This document shows, in pieces, positions 1 through 8,181 of a stretch of 64,000 bases of DNA. Numbering within the stretch: the first letter of the stretch is position 1; each line of letters begins with the position of its first letter. The notes beneath the pieces are model-generated. The model made no database searches, was not told where the DNA came from, and worked only from the letters and a program-made list of their open reading frames with translations. The stretch comes from Bacteroidota bacterium (GTDB lineage Bacteria > Bacteroidota > Bacteroidia > Cytophagales > Cytophagaceae). The stretch spans positions 186,001 to 250,000 of the forward strand of contig JAEVZS010000030.1 of the NCBI GenBank assembly GCA_023392125.1, given 5' to 3'. A program made the position numbers and the translations under genes.

Positions 1-377
1 TAGCTTCCGGCGGAGAATTCTCTCGTCTTATGCTGTGTATTAAATATATTCTGGCAGATAAAACCGAGCTTCCTGTTATTATCTTTGATGAAATAGATAC
101 AGGGATTTCCGGTGAGATAGCAATTAAAGTCGGCAGAATGCTGAAGCAAATGGCAATTAATCATCAGATTATTTCCATTTCGCATCTTCCTCAGATAGCA
201 GCGCTCGGAGATGCACATTACTATGTATACAAAAAAGAAGCAGCAGGGCGCTCGGTCAGTAGCATCCGCACACTTAGTCAGGATGAGCGTTTGCATACCA
301 TAGCTGTTATGATCGGTGGAGACAATCCGAGCCAGACAGCCATAAGCAGCGCTCGCGAACTAATGGAGATGGCCTGA
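1..377 (+). CDS. recN: DNA repair protein RecN, C-terminal end (5' truncated by the window edge)
   Basis: Only the last ~125 residues are present; the reading frame is already open at base 3. The ABC signature ASGGEFSRLM begins there, followed by the Walker B motif VIIFDEIDTGISG and the H-loop SISHLPQIAA. This order and wording are typical of RecN, the SMC-like ATPase that acts at double-strand breaks in the cytoplasm. The first in-frame ATG at 30 is internal, not a start. The gene ends in TGA at 375-377 and is followed by a hairpin. The two ATPase lobes and the coiled coil lie outside the window. Identification is strong because three motifs of the RecN C-terminal head are intact. Confidence 0.95.
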   Translation, partial: ASGGEFSRLMLCIKYILADKTELPVIIFDEIDTGISGEIAIKVGRMLKQMAINHQIISISHLPQIAALGDAHYYVYKKEAAGRSVSSIRTLSQDERLHTIAVMIGGDNPSQTAISSARELMEMA

Positions 378-414
378 AAACTGCTGAACTCCCATTGTCT
401 GAATTGATAATCTG

Positions 415-446
415 CTTACCGGAAAGGCTATAGACCTTCCGGTAAG
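415..446. terminator. Bidirectional hairpin between recN and the small membrane protein
   Basis: CTTACCGGAA (415-424) pairs with TTCCGGTAAG (437-446); with one bulge the stem extends by two more pairs and leaves a 7-nt loop. It lies where two convergent genes meet and overlaps the last codons and stop (428-430) of the minus-strand gene. T-runs are short, so termination strength is uncertain. Confidence 0.55.
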
Positions 447-700
447 ATATCTATCCGATTGCCATTGTCCGTCTTGTCATTTCGGATAAAGGTGCCAAGT
501 ACATGAGGTAATTGCTGGATTTTATCCTGCCAGTCCGAAAAATCTCTTTCAAGTAAGGGGGCAGGAGCGTTTCTGATTTTTTCGTTTACGAATAACAGCA
601 GAAAGAAGAAACTTGCGGAGTAAAGAGCAATCAGGCCGATTGCCAGATTAATAGCGGATATTAATCCATTTTTCAAGGTATTAATTAAATAGTTCTTCAT
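428..700 (-). CDS. Small single-pass membrane protein, function unknown
   Basis: About 90 residues if it starts at the ATG at 700 (MKNYLINTL); an upstream in-frame ATG at 733 would add 11 residues that look less natural. A long hydrophobic stretch (about residues 6-34) is followed by a short charged tail with the motif FSDWQDKIQQLP. It loosely resembles small holin-like or cell-envelope membrane proteins, but I do not recognise a family. It converges on recN and is divergent from the M23 peptidase; 178 bp separate the two starts. The coding case rests on length, a clean membrane segment and the flanking hairpin. Confidence 0.5.
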   Translation of the reverse strand: MKNYLINTLKNGLISAINLAIGLIALYSASFFFLLLFVNEKIRNAPAPLLERDFSDWQDKIQQLPHVLGTFIRNDKTDNGNRIDILPEGL

Positions 701-878
701 AACTTTTCTGGTTAAAGGTGTAACTGGGAACATTTAATTGATTACAAAATACGAAGCTTTTAGCTTAAAATCAACATGCACGAAGGGATATCAGATTTGG
801 ATCTTATCTAAAATGAATTTTTTTTGTAAAAAATGCGTTTCGTTAAAAGTTTTCTGAGATAAATCTAAATCTGCCTGG

Positions 879-2180
879 ATGAGAAAAAGAATTGTTACAA
901 TCACAGTTTTTTTATTGTGTATCACTGCCGGTAGTACGGCATATTGGTTTTTTAATAATAATAGCTCCGGTCTTATAACCGGAGTAGTGGATAATGAAGT
1001 AGTTAATGAAGAGTGTATTGAAGAACCGGCCTTGCTGAAGTATGGAATTAATATTGATTCTATAGAAATTGAAGAATTCAGAATTCAAAAGAATCAGACT
1101 CTTGCTACTATTCTGGGAGCGTTTAATGTCGGCCCCTTGCAGGTAAGTGAGATTTGTAAAGCCTCACTCCCGGTATACAACCTGGCAAATATTCATAGTG
1201 GAAAAAAATATACGGTTTTTACAAGCAGGGATTCTCTAAAAACTTTGCAGTGTTTTGTGTATGAAGCAAGTCCTATGGACCATATCGTGGTAAAGCTGAC
1301 AGAAGGTATTGAGGTTTTTAAAGATGATATTCCGGTTGATACAACGGTAAGAAAGATCGGCGGGTTAATCCGGGGAAGCCTTTATGAAACATTAAAACAG
1401 CAGGATACACCCAGTGACCTGGCTGTGCGGATGTCACAGCTTTTTGCCTGGCAGATAGATTTTTTCAGGTTATTTGAAGGAGACAATTTCAGAATTATAT
1501 ACGAAGAAATTTCAGTCAACGGAACTCCGATGAAAACCGGGAAGATTCTTGCTGCATCTTTCGAACAGCAGGGAAAGCCTTATTATGCTATAAGCTTCGA
1601 AGAAGACGGGAAAGCCAAATTCTTTAATGAGGAAGGCAAGAATGTGATTGGTGCGTTTTTGAAGGCTCCGCTGAAATTTTTCAGGATAACTTCTCATTTT
1701 TCAAAAAACAGGTTCCATCCTGTATTAAAAAAGAATAAAGCACACCTCGGTACGGATTATGCGGCTCCTGCCGGTACTCCCATTCTGGCAGTAGGTTCGG
1801 GCAAAGTAGTAGAAGCAAGATATTCGCAGTTTAACGGCAATTATGTAAAAATAAAGCACAATAATACCTATTCAACGCAGTATCTGCATATGAGCAAATT
1901 TGCGGGTGGCATTAGAAAAGGCGCCAGTGTTGCTCAAGGGCAGGTGATAGGTTATGTCGGAAGCACCGGACTTGCAACCGGACCGCATGTCTGCTATCGA
2001 TTCTGGAAAAACGGGAAACAGGTGGATCCCCGCTCGGTGAATGTTGTTCAGACAGATCCGATAAAGTCTGTCAACAGAGAGGCATTTAACAAAGTGAAAG
2101 ACTATTATATAGCTGAGCTTGGCGCTATAGAGCCGGATGAAGGAAAGAAAACCATGGAGGAGTTTGTACTTCAGCCGTAA
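879..2180 (+). CDS. M23-family peptidoglycan endopeptidase, membrane-anchored
   Basis: 433 residues. A signal anchor spans about residues 5-25; residues ~60-250 form an OapA/LysM-like region that positions the enzyme on murein; the M23 (LytM) domain spans ~265-390. Visible active-site residues are H289 and D293 (HLGTD), H337 (QYLHM) and H370 (TGPHVC). The usual HxH of the last motif is H370-V-C372, so the third zinc ligand appears to be cysteine; I recall this variant in Bacteroidota relatives. Expected to cleave peptidoglycan cross-bridges in the periplasm during growth or division. The ATG at 879 puts the signal anchor at the N-terminus. A strong terminator follows four bases after the stop. 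Confidence 0.9.
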   Translation: MRKRIVTITVFLLCITAGSTAYWFFNNNSSGLITGVVDNEVVNEECIEEPALLKYGINIDSIEIEEFRIQKNQTLATILGAFNVGPLQVSEICKASLPVYNLANIHSGKKYTVFTSRDSLKTLQCFVYEASPMDHIVVKLTEGIEVFKDDIPVDTTVRKIGGLIRGSLYETLKQQDTPSDLAVRMSQLFAWQIDFFRLFEGDNFRIIYEEISVNGTPMKTGKILAASFEQQGKPYYAISFEEDGKAKFFNEEGKNVIGAFLKAPLKFFRITSHFSKNRFHPVLKKNKAHLGTDYAAPAGTPILAVGSGKVVEARYSQFNGNYVKIKHNNTYSTQYLHMSKFAGGIRKGASVAQGQVIGYVGSTGLATGPHVCYRFWKNGKQVDPRSVNVVQTDPIKSVNREAFNKVKDYYIAELGAIEPDEGKKTMEEFVLQP

Positions 2181-2183
2181 TAT

Positions 2184-2220
2184 AAAAAACGGGAGCGAAT
2201 CATCTTCGCTCCCGTTTTTT
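2184..2220. terminator. Strong bidirectional rho-independent terminator
   Basis: A perfect 16-bp stem (2184-2199 with 2205-2220) and 5-nt loop. The GC core CGGGAGCG is flanked by A6 on the left and T6 on the right, so it can act for the M23 gene on the plus strand and for the LRR gene on the minus strand. Confidence 0.95.
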
Positions 2221-2252
2221 ATAGCCGTATTGCAAACACAAGATATATTTAT

Positions 2253-3125
2253 TTATTCGAAAAATATTTCAGTATTTGGCAGCAGCGCTTTAATGCGCTG
2301 TTGTTCTTTTACCGGAATTTCGTTCCCAACCAGTGTAAGGGTTCTAAGTTTTTTAAGATTGGCAATTTCCAAAGGCAGTGTAGTAAGCTGGTTAAATGCC
2401 AGGTCAATATTTTCCAGGTTGTGCAACTGGGCAATTGATTTGGGTAGTTCTGTGAGCTTATTTTGTCTGAATGTTAGTACTTTTAGATGAGAAAGTTTGC
2501 CAAACTCAAGCGGAAGAGTTGATATTGCGTTCTTGTTAAGAAACAATTCTCTCAAATGAGTAAGATTGCCGATGTTGCCGGGTACAGTACTGATATTATT
2601 GCCGGAAAGGTCCAGAGATACGAGCGTTTGAATAGACGAAAGCCGGGGAGTTACTGTACCAAGAACATTATCATTGAAATTAAGCTTGGTAAGATATTTT
2701 AGATTATCCGTGGCCGGTGGAAGGTCTTTTAGCTGCTGGCTGCTAAAATCAGCACAATAAACAACTTCAGGATCCTCAAAAGCGGTAACCATGTTAAAGC
2801 ATTCGCCCATACATGATTTTTCCAGCTTATCTGCTGCTTCCAGCTTGCCGAGTCTGAGAGCAATTGTAAGATCAGAACAAAGTTCAGTAGTCGCAAATCC
2901 CATTTTCTTACCAAGAAGATCCTTGGCATAAGCTCTGTAAAAATATGCGTCTGCATAGTCAGGGTTTAAGCTAATGGCATTTGTAAAAGCCCCGATAGCC
3001 TGAATATACTCTCTGTTGTTAAGGTTTTGAACACCAGTATTGTAATATGTTTTTGCATCGGGCAGATTAAATGCGGAACAAATAAAGAGCAGCCCGGCGA
3101 GTATTGATTTAAAACTGTTTGACAT
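2253..3125 (-). CDS. Exported TPR plus leucine-rich-repeat protein
   Basis: 290 residues. An N-terminal hydrophobic segment (about 7-22) suggests export. Residues ~25-65 match a TPR pair (YYNTGVQNLNNREYIQAIGAF, then a second helix pair around NPDYADAYFYRAYAK). Residues ~130-285 hold about six LRR units with the LxxLxLxxNxLxxLP pattern of the bacterial or plant-like type. Four cysteines lie between the two parts. Such proteins are usually protein-binding scaffolds at the cell surface or periplasm; the partner cannot be inferred. It has its own promoter-like region with a palindrome just upstream and shares a terminator with the M23 gene. No catalytic domain is seen. Confidence 0.8.
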   Translation of the reverse strand: MSNSFKSILAGLLFICSAFNLPDAKTYYNTGVQNLNNREYIQAIGAFTNAISLNPDYADAYFYRAYAKDLLGKKMGFATTELCSDLTIALRLGKLEAADKLEKSCMGECFNMVTAFEDPEVVYCADFSSQQLKDLPPATDNLKYLTKLNFNDNVLGTVTPRLSSIQTLVSLDLSGNNISTVPGNIGNLTHLRELFLNKNAISTLPLEFGKLSHLKVLTFRQNKLTELPKSIAQLHNLENIDLAFNQLTTLPLEIANLKKLRTLTLVGNEIPVKEQQRIKALLPNTEIFFE

Positions 3126-3150
3126 ACCTTTTTCCTTTTGCTAAGTTAGC

Positions 3151-3176
3151 CGGTACAAATATACGTACTTGTACCG
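3151..3176 (-). promoter_or_regulatory. Palindrome overlapping a TATATTTG -7 element upstream of the LRR gene
   Basis: CGGTACAA (3151-3158) and TTGTACCG (3169-3176) form a perfect 8-bp inverted repeat with a 10-nt spacer. On the minus strand the motif TATATTTG (3163 down to 3156) matches the Bacteroidota -7 consensus TAnnTTTG. No clear -33 TTTG at 19-21 nt. The overlap is what an operator would look like. Confidence 0.45.
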
Positions 3177-3210
3177 ATACAGGTTTCCAGAATAAATTAA
3201 AATATTAAAA

Positions 3211-3240
3211 GTCCGGGCCAAGAAACCGGACCATTTTTTT
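3211..3240. terminator. Hairpin terminator downstream of pepP
   Basis: GTCCGG (3211-3216) pairs with CCGGAC (3226-3231). On the minus strand it is followed by TTTTAATATTTT, fitting termination of pepP; on the plus strand it is followed by T7. Confidence 0.65.
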
Positions 3241-3315
3241 ATATCGTCAGGTAAGTCAGTCAGATAAGACTTGGTTTCGGAAACCTTGCTGCTGCAATGA
3301 CTGAATGGGTATTTT

Positions 3316-4611
3316 TTAGTTTTTACTATGCATAAGGTCTTCAATGTCGTTTGCTTCGATCGGAATACTTTCCATCAGATCTATTGGTCCGGAACTGGTA
3401 ATAAGAATATCATTTTCTATGCGGATACCCAGTCCTTCTTCTCGAATGTATATGCCTGGCTCACAGGTGAAAATCATTCCAGACTCAAAGGGACGGTTCC
3501 GGTCACCGACATCATGAACATCCAGTCCCAAAAAGTGAGATACTCCGTGCATAAAGTATTTTTTGTAGGCAGGAACCAGAGGATTTTGTTTACTTATATC
3601 CTCTTTTTTTAGAAGACCAAGGCTCTGTAGCTCTTTTTCCATTAGCACTCCGACTTCCTTGTTTAACTCTGCGAGGGTGTTTCCGACAACAAGCATTTCT
3701 TTGCTGGCTTTGAAAACCCTTAAAACAGCGTTGTATACATCTTTTTGCCGCTCAGAAAAACGACCATTGACAGGGATAGTCCTTGACAAATCTGCATTAT
3801 AATTGGCATATTCAGCTCCAATATCGAGCAGCAGCAGATCTCCGGACTGACAAATCCGGTCATTGTTTATGTAGTGCAGCACACAGGAACTGGCTCCAGA
3901 GGCGATTATTGACTGATAGGCTGGTCCTCTGGAGCCATTACGTATAAACTCGTGCCAAAGCTCTGCCTCAATTTCATATTCTTTTACACCGGGCTGAGTA
4001 AATGTCAGAATACGCCGGAACGCTTTTTCTGTAATGGCGCAGGCTTTCTGAATCTGCCTGATCTCTGTTTCTTCTTTTACAGCTCTCAGAAAGTGCAGAT
4101 GCGGAGCAGCTCTTTCATAATGATGGAGCGGGAATTTATCCTTGCACCACTTAAGAAAGCGTTCATCTTTTGTTTCCACTTTATTTCCTGACCGAACATG
4201 TTCATTAGAATTCAGGTATATATGTTGGGCATCATAAATGACGGTCACAAGAATATTTTCAAATTCACTGGTCCAGAATATTGTAGGGATTCCGGAAATG
4301 TCTCTGGCCTCATTTTTGCCGAGCTTTTGTCCTTCCCAGACGGCAATATGCTCGTTTGTTTCGGTAATGAACAAAACTTCCCGGTATTTGGGATCGGGAT
4401 GATCCGGGAAAAGCATCAAAATGCTTTCTTCCTGATCAATGCCGGACAGATAGAATAAATCGTTATTTTGCCTGAAAGGCATTACGCCGTCAGCATTGGT
4501 GGGAAAAATATCATTGGAGTTAAAAATGGCAACAGACAGAGGCTTAAGCAATGCATTGAACTTTTTTCTGTTGTTTATAAACAGCTGATTGTCGATTTTA
4601 GAGTATCTCAT
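3316..4611 (-). CDS. pepP: Xaa-Pro aminopeptidase (M24B, PepP-type)
   Basis: 431 residues, the usual length for PepP. The N-terminal creatinase-type domain (about 1-170) contains the conserved FRQNNDLFYLSG motif. The pita-bread catalytic domain follows, with the dinuclear metal ligands visible as D263 (LLLDIG), D274 (NADLSRT), H359 (HGVSHFLGLDVHD), E384 (CEPGIYI) and E399 (RIEND). It removes an N-terminal residue that precedes proline, in the cytoplasm; no signal peptide is present. The start ATG at 4611 is only 29 bp from the likely start of the divergent subtilase gene, so its promoter must sit inside or next to that gene. Confidence 0.93.
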   Translation of the reverse strand: MRYSKIDNQLFINNRKKFNALLKPLSVAIFNSNDIFPTNADGVMPFRQNNDLFYLSGIDQEESILMLFPDHPDPKYREVLFITETNEHIAVWEGQKLGKNEARDISGIPTIFWTSEFENILVTVIYDAQHIYLNSNEHVRSGNKVETKDERFLKWCKDKFPLHHYERAAPHLHFLRAVKEETEIRQIQKACAITEKAFRRILTFTQPGVKEYEIEAELWHEFIRNGSRGPAYQSIIASGASSCVLHYINNDRICQSGDLLLLDIGAEYANYNADLSRTIPVNGRFSERQKDVYNAVLRVFKASKEMLVVGNTLAELNKEVGVLMEKELQSLGLLKKEDISKQNPLVPAYKKYFMHGVSHFLGLDVHDVGDRNRPFESGMIFTCEPGIYIREEGLGIRIENDILITSSGPIDLMESIPIEANDIEDLMHSKN

Positions 4612-4640
4612 TTTGAAGTATCGTGATTTATAAACGTATC

Positions 4641-6194
4641 ATGAATAAATATATAAGAAAGATCATTATCCTCTCTGTTTTGTTTGCAGCAAAGAGTGTT
4701 TTTGCACAGGGCAAATACTGGATCGTTTTCACAGATAAAGATATGGAGAATTACCGTTACGAGGAAAATCTGAGTAAACGGACAATCCGGAACCGAATTA
4801 ACCAGAATATCCCCTTATACCAATATTCGGATATTCCGGTTCGCAACGTTTATGTGGATAGTCTTCGGAAAATGGAGATAAAACCGCAGGTATGCTCCAA
4901 GTGGTTCAATGCAGCAAGCGCTGTACTGAGTCAGGAAGAGGTCGACAGAGTAGCAGCTTTAGGTTTTGTTGACCGAGTTGAGCGGATTTCTTCATCGTTT
5001 CAGATCGCTTCAGTTAATACAGAGCTTAATACAAAAAAATATAGCCGTACAATTGAGCAAATGAATGCATCAGCCTTTATAAAGGCTGGCTTATCAGGAG
5101 TTAATGTTACTGTCGGGGTAATTGATGCAGGATTTTTCAATGCGCATAATGAGCCCGGACTGAAGCACTTGTTTCAGGACGACAGGATTCGTGCCCAGAA
5201 AGATTTTGTGACACCTGACCGTGCAGATCTCATAGAAACAATGGTAACCACATCCGATGGACATGGACAGAGGGTGCTTGACTATCTGGCCGGTTATAAT
5301 GATTCGGAACATTTTCAATCCGGTCTGGGGGTAAATGCTCTTTTTTATCTGGCAAGAACAGAAAACGGAGAAAAAGAGCACAGAGTAGAAGAGGATCACT
5401 GGATTATGGCAATGGAGTGGATGGATAGCCTGGGTGTGCGGCTTGTAAATACGTCGCTGGGTTATGCTCAGAATATGGATGATCCGGAAGAGAATTATAA
5501 AAAAGAGGAAATGAACGGACAGACCGCGCGTATAACCCGGGCAGCGCAGATGGCGGTGGACGAAAAAGGAATGTTTATGGTAGTGTCAGCCGGTAATGAA
5601 GGCGGGAATGCCAATTGGAGGATTATTTCAGCTCCTGCTGATGCGAAGGGAGTTTTGTCAATCGGAGCGACTGCTTCCGATTATATGACAAGAATATGGT
5701 ATAGCAGTATCGGTCCGGATTTTCTGCCATACCTGAAGCCCAATGTGTCTGCTTTCTCTCCGAACGGGACATCTTTTTCAGCTCCTGCGGTAACTGGTTT
5801 TGTTGCCTGTCTGCTTCAAAAAGACTCAACACTTACCAATAAGCAGGTAATGTCAATAATGGAAAAAAGCGCTCATTTATATCCCTACGGGAATAATTAT
5901 ATAGGCTATGGAGTGCCGCAGGCAGACAGAGCGCTGGCGCTTCTGGCAGATAGTAACGCAACATTCGGAAATAGTCAGATCGTGACGGATAAAAATAAGG
6001 TGGAACTGGTTTTTCGGGAGGCGACAAAGAAAGATAAAGCAGTTATTTTTCATAAAAGAGATCTGCGCAATGTGGTGAAACAGGATGTGCAGCCTATTCG
6101 CAAGCGAAAATTAGCTATTGAAAGACAGCCGGGTGAGAAAGCCACGACCGTTAGCGTCGGATTACGAACCATTGAAGTCCTCTGGGAAGATTAA
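4641..6194 (+). CDS. Secreted subtilisin-like serine peptidase (S8)
   Basis: 517 residues from the ATG at 4641, chosen because it places a signal peptide (MNKYIRKIIILSVLF...VFA then Q) at the very N-terminus; an in-frame ATG at 4623 would add six residues. An inhibitor-like propeptide covers about residues 25-140. The catalytic triad is D162 (VIDAG), H208 (DGHGQ) and S378 (NGTSFSAPA), with the oxyanion N319 (SAGNEGG). No T9SS C-terminal sorting domain or long beta-sandwich follows; the tail after residue ~430 is only ~85 residues. Probably a periplasmic or secreted protease. Next gene (M16) is 110 bp downstream with a promoter-like element. Confidence 0.9.
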   Translation: MNKYIRKIIILSVLFAAKSVFAQGKYWIVFTDKDMENYRYEENLSKRTIRNRINQNIPLYQYSDIPVRNVYVDSLRKMEIKPQVCSKWFNAASAVLSQEEVDRVAALGFVDRVERISSSFQIASVNTELNTKKYSRTIEQMNASAFIKAGLSGVNVTVGVIDAGFFNAHNEPGLKHLFQDDRIRAQKDFVTPDRADLIETMVTTSDGHGQRVLDYLAGYNDSEHFQSGLGVNALFYLARTENGEKEHRVEEDHWIMAMEWMDSLGVRLVNTSLGYAQNMDDPEENYKKEEMNGQTARITRAAQMAVDEKGMFMVVSAGNEGGNANWRIISAPADAKGVLSIGATASDYMTRIWYSSIGPDFLPYLKPNVSAFSPNGTSFSAPAVTGFVACLLQKDSTLTNKQVMSIMEKSAHLYPYGNNYIGYGVPQADRALALLADSNATFGNSQIVTDKNKVELVFREATKKDKAVIFHKRDLRNVVKQDVQPIRKRKLAIERQPGEKATTVSVGLRTIEVLWED

Positions 6195-6287
6195 CCGGTT
6201 GGATACTTTAGGCTTTCTTTAGGGGCAGATAAACAGAGGGTTGTATTTGAATTGTGCAGTATAGCTGATACTTTAAGATTCTTTGAT

Positions 6288-6295
6288 TACTTTTG
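6288..6295 (+). promoter_or_regulatory. Candidate -7 promoter element (TACTTTTG) before the M16 peptidase
   Basis: Matches TAnnTTTG and lies 9 nt before the ATG at 6305, so the transcript would have almost no leader. No -33 TTTG at standard spacing is visible. Confidence 0.35.
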
Positions 6296-6304
6296 TCCTA
6301 ATTC

Positions 6305-7537
6305 ATGGAAGAGTATCAGTTATATACCCTGCCCAACGGGATCAGGATTGCTCATAAAGAGGTTTTTAATACAAAGATCGCACACTGCGGTTTTACCCTG
6401 GATATAGGTACCAGAGATGAAAAGCCCGATCAGCAGGGACTGGCGCATTTCTGGGAACATATGGCTTTTAAAGGCACCCGTAAGCGCAAGCCTATTCATA
6501 TCATCAACAGACTTGAAGTGGTTGGCGGGGAGTTGAATGCCTATACAACCAAGGAAAAGATATGCTTTTATGCTTCCATTCTGGACAGGCATTTTGAGAA
6601 AGCTTTCGAGCTGCTGTATGACATTACGTTTGAATCTGTTTTTCCGGAAAAAGAGATTGAGCGGGAAAAGTCAGTTATTCTGGAAGAAATGTCCATGTAT
6701 CTCGACTCGCCGGAAGATGCCATACAGGATGAATTTGAAGAACATGTGTTTGCAGATCATCCTCTTGGGTATAATATTCTGGGAGATGCAGCCATTGTAA
6801 AAAGTGTCGGAAGGGAAGATTTTTTGCGCTTTATATCGGAGAATATTGATTACGAGCGGTTGATATTTAACTCAATCGGGAATATTCCCGCAGCTAAGGT
6901 TTTTAAGCTTGCGGAAAAATATCTGGCTCATCTGCCAGCAAAAAAGTCAGGGAGAATCCGTACCCCCTTTACCGGATACTCCAGATTCGAAATAACCAGG
7001 CATAAAAGTATTTTGCAGAGCCATTGCATGATCGGCTGTCCTTCTTATTCGCTGAGCAATGAGAACAGGCTAAGGTTTTTTATGCTGGTCAATCTGCTGG
7101 GCGGGCCCGGAATGAATTCCCGTCTGAATCTGGCATTGCGGGAAAAATATGGTTTTGTATATACAATTGAAGCCAATCATACTTCATTTACAGATACCGG
7201 TTTGTTCTCTGTCTATTTTGCTACAGAAAAGAAGCAGCTGAATAAGAGCATTGATCTGGTGCATAAAGAGCTGAAGAAGCTAAGGACTGTCCCCCTCGGA
7301 GTCGGGCAGCTGCATACCTGCAAGCAGCAGCTGATGGGGCAGCTAGCTATGGCAGAAGAAAGTAATATCAGCTTTATGCAGATGATGGGAAAAAGTCTTC
7401 TTGATCTTGGTCAGGTGGACAGCTTGTCCGATATATTCAGATTAATCGAAAACGTACGTTCAGCCGAGCTGCTTGAAATTGCCAATGAAATGTTTGATCA
7501 GGACAAACTGTCTGTATTAACATATATTCCGGAGTAA
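6305..7537 (+). CDS. M16-family zinc peptidase, cytoplasmic, single-module type
   Basis: 410 residues. The inverted zinc motif HxxEH is H48-F-W-E51-H52, with the third ligand in ILEEMSMY (E127/E128), the spacing expected for M16. Residues ~180-360 make the second, inactive-like lobe typical of M16B proteins (processing-peptidase-like). No signal peptide, so it acts inside the cell, probably degrading peptides or processing short proteins. It leads a compact run with the O-methyltransferase (4-nt gap) and LysM transglycosylase (1-nt gap), suggesting one operon. A second, unrelated-length M16 peptidase is at 16565. Confidence 0.9.
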   Translation: MEEYQLYTLPNGIRIAHKEVFNTKIAHCGFTLDIGTRDEKPDQQGLAHFWEHMAFKGTRKRKPIHIINRLEVVGGELNAYTTKEKICFYASILDRHFEKAFELLYDITFESVFPEKEIEREKSVILEEMSMYLDSPEDAIQDEFEEHVFADHPLGYNILGDAAIVKSVGREDFLRFISENIDYERLIFNSIGNIPAAKVFKLAEKYLAHLPAKKSGRIRTPFTGYSRFEITRHKSILQSHCMIGCPSYSLSNENRLRFFMLVNLLGGPGMNSRLNLALREKYGFVYTIEANHTSFTDTGLFSVYFATEKKQLNKSIDLVHKELKKLRTVPLGVGQLHTCKQQLMGQLAMAEESNISFMQMMGKSLLDLGQVDSLSDIFRLIENVRSAELLEIANEMFDQDKLSVLTYIPE

Positions 7538-7541
7538 CATT

Positions 7542-8180
7542 ATGTCTATTGTAAATCCTGAAATCGAAGAATATATAAAGAATCATTGTTCGGAAGAGCC
7601 TCATGTACTGAAAGAGCTTGATCGGGAAACCAACCTGAAAGTTCTTATGCCCAGGATGCTTTCAGGTCATGTGCAGGGAAGGTTGCTCAGTCTTCTTTCC
7701 CATATGATTTCACCCAAAAACGTATTGGAAATCGGTACATTTACCGGTTATTCAGCTATATGCTTTGCAGAAGGTCTTCAGGCGGGCGGATTGGTTCATA
7801 CCATTGATATTAATGAAGAGCTGGAGGAGCAGGTAAGTGACTTTATCGGTAAAGCGGGAATGTCCGATAAAATCAGACAGTATATCGGAGATGCTATGGA
7901 AATAATACCTGCCATGGACATTGAGTTTGATCTGGTTTTTATTGATGCAGACAAGATAAACTATCTGAATTATTATAATCTGGTATTACCCAGGCTCCGG
8001 TCCGGAGGATTTATCCTGGCAGATAATGTTTTATGGAGTGGTAAAGTAGTAGAGCAGGGCAGTATAAAGAAAGATACCCAGGCTATTCTGGACTTCAACA
8101 AAACGGTCGCAGAGGATACGCGTGTTGATAAAGTGATTCTCCCTGTCAGGGATGGAATTCAGCTAATACGAAAGAAATAA
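7542..8180 (+). CDS. Class I SAM-dependent O-methyltransferase (caffeoyl-CoA OMT-like)
   Basis: 212 residues, typical of the OMT_3 family. The SAM-binding motif is LEIGTFTGYSAICFAEGL (about 63-80). Metal-binding and catalytic motifs are FIDADKINYLNYY (about 129-141) and ADNVLWSGKV (about 156-165). These enzymes transfer methyl groups to catechol-type hydroxyls in a divalent-metal-dependent way; the natural substrate here is unknown. A good Shine-Dalgarno (GGAG at 7531-7534) precedes the ATG. It sits between a peptidase and a murein enzyme, so the context gives no substrate hint. Confidence 0.9.
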   Translation: MSIVNPEIEEYIKNHCSEEPHVLKELDRETNLKVLMPRMLSGHVQGRLLSLLSHMISPKNVLEIGTFTGYSAICFAEGLQAGGLVHTIDINEELEEQVSDFIGKAGMSDKIRQYIGDAMEIIPAMDIEFDLVFIDADKINYLNYYNLVLPRLRSGGFILADNVLWSGKVVEQGSIKKDTQAILDFNKTVAEDTRVDKVILPVRDGIQLIRKK

Positions 8181-8181
8181 A

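Noticed and set aside
2137..2490. Plus-strand ORF opposite the LRR gene
   Set aside because: It overlaps the M23 gene's end, crosses a terminator hairpin and is a shadow of the LRR gene.
3141..3344. Minus-strand ORF between pepP and the LRR gene
   Set aside because: It overlaps the pepP 3' end and the terminator hairpin; composition is not coding-like.
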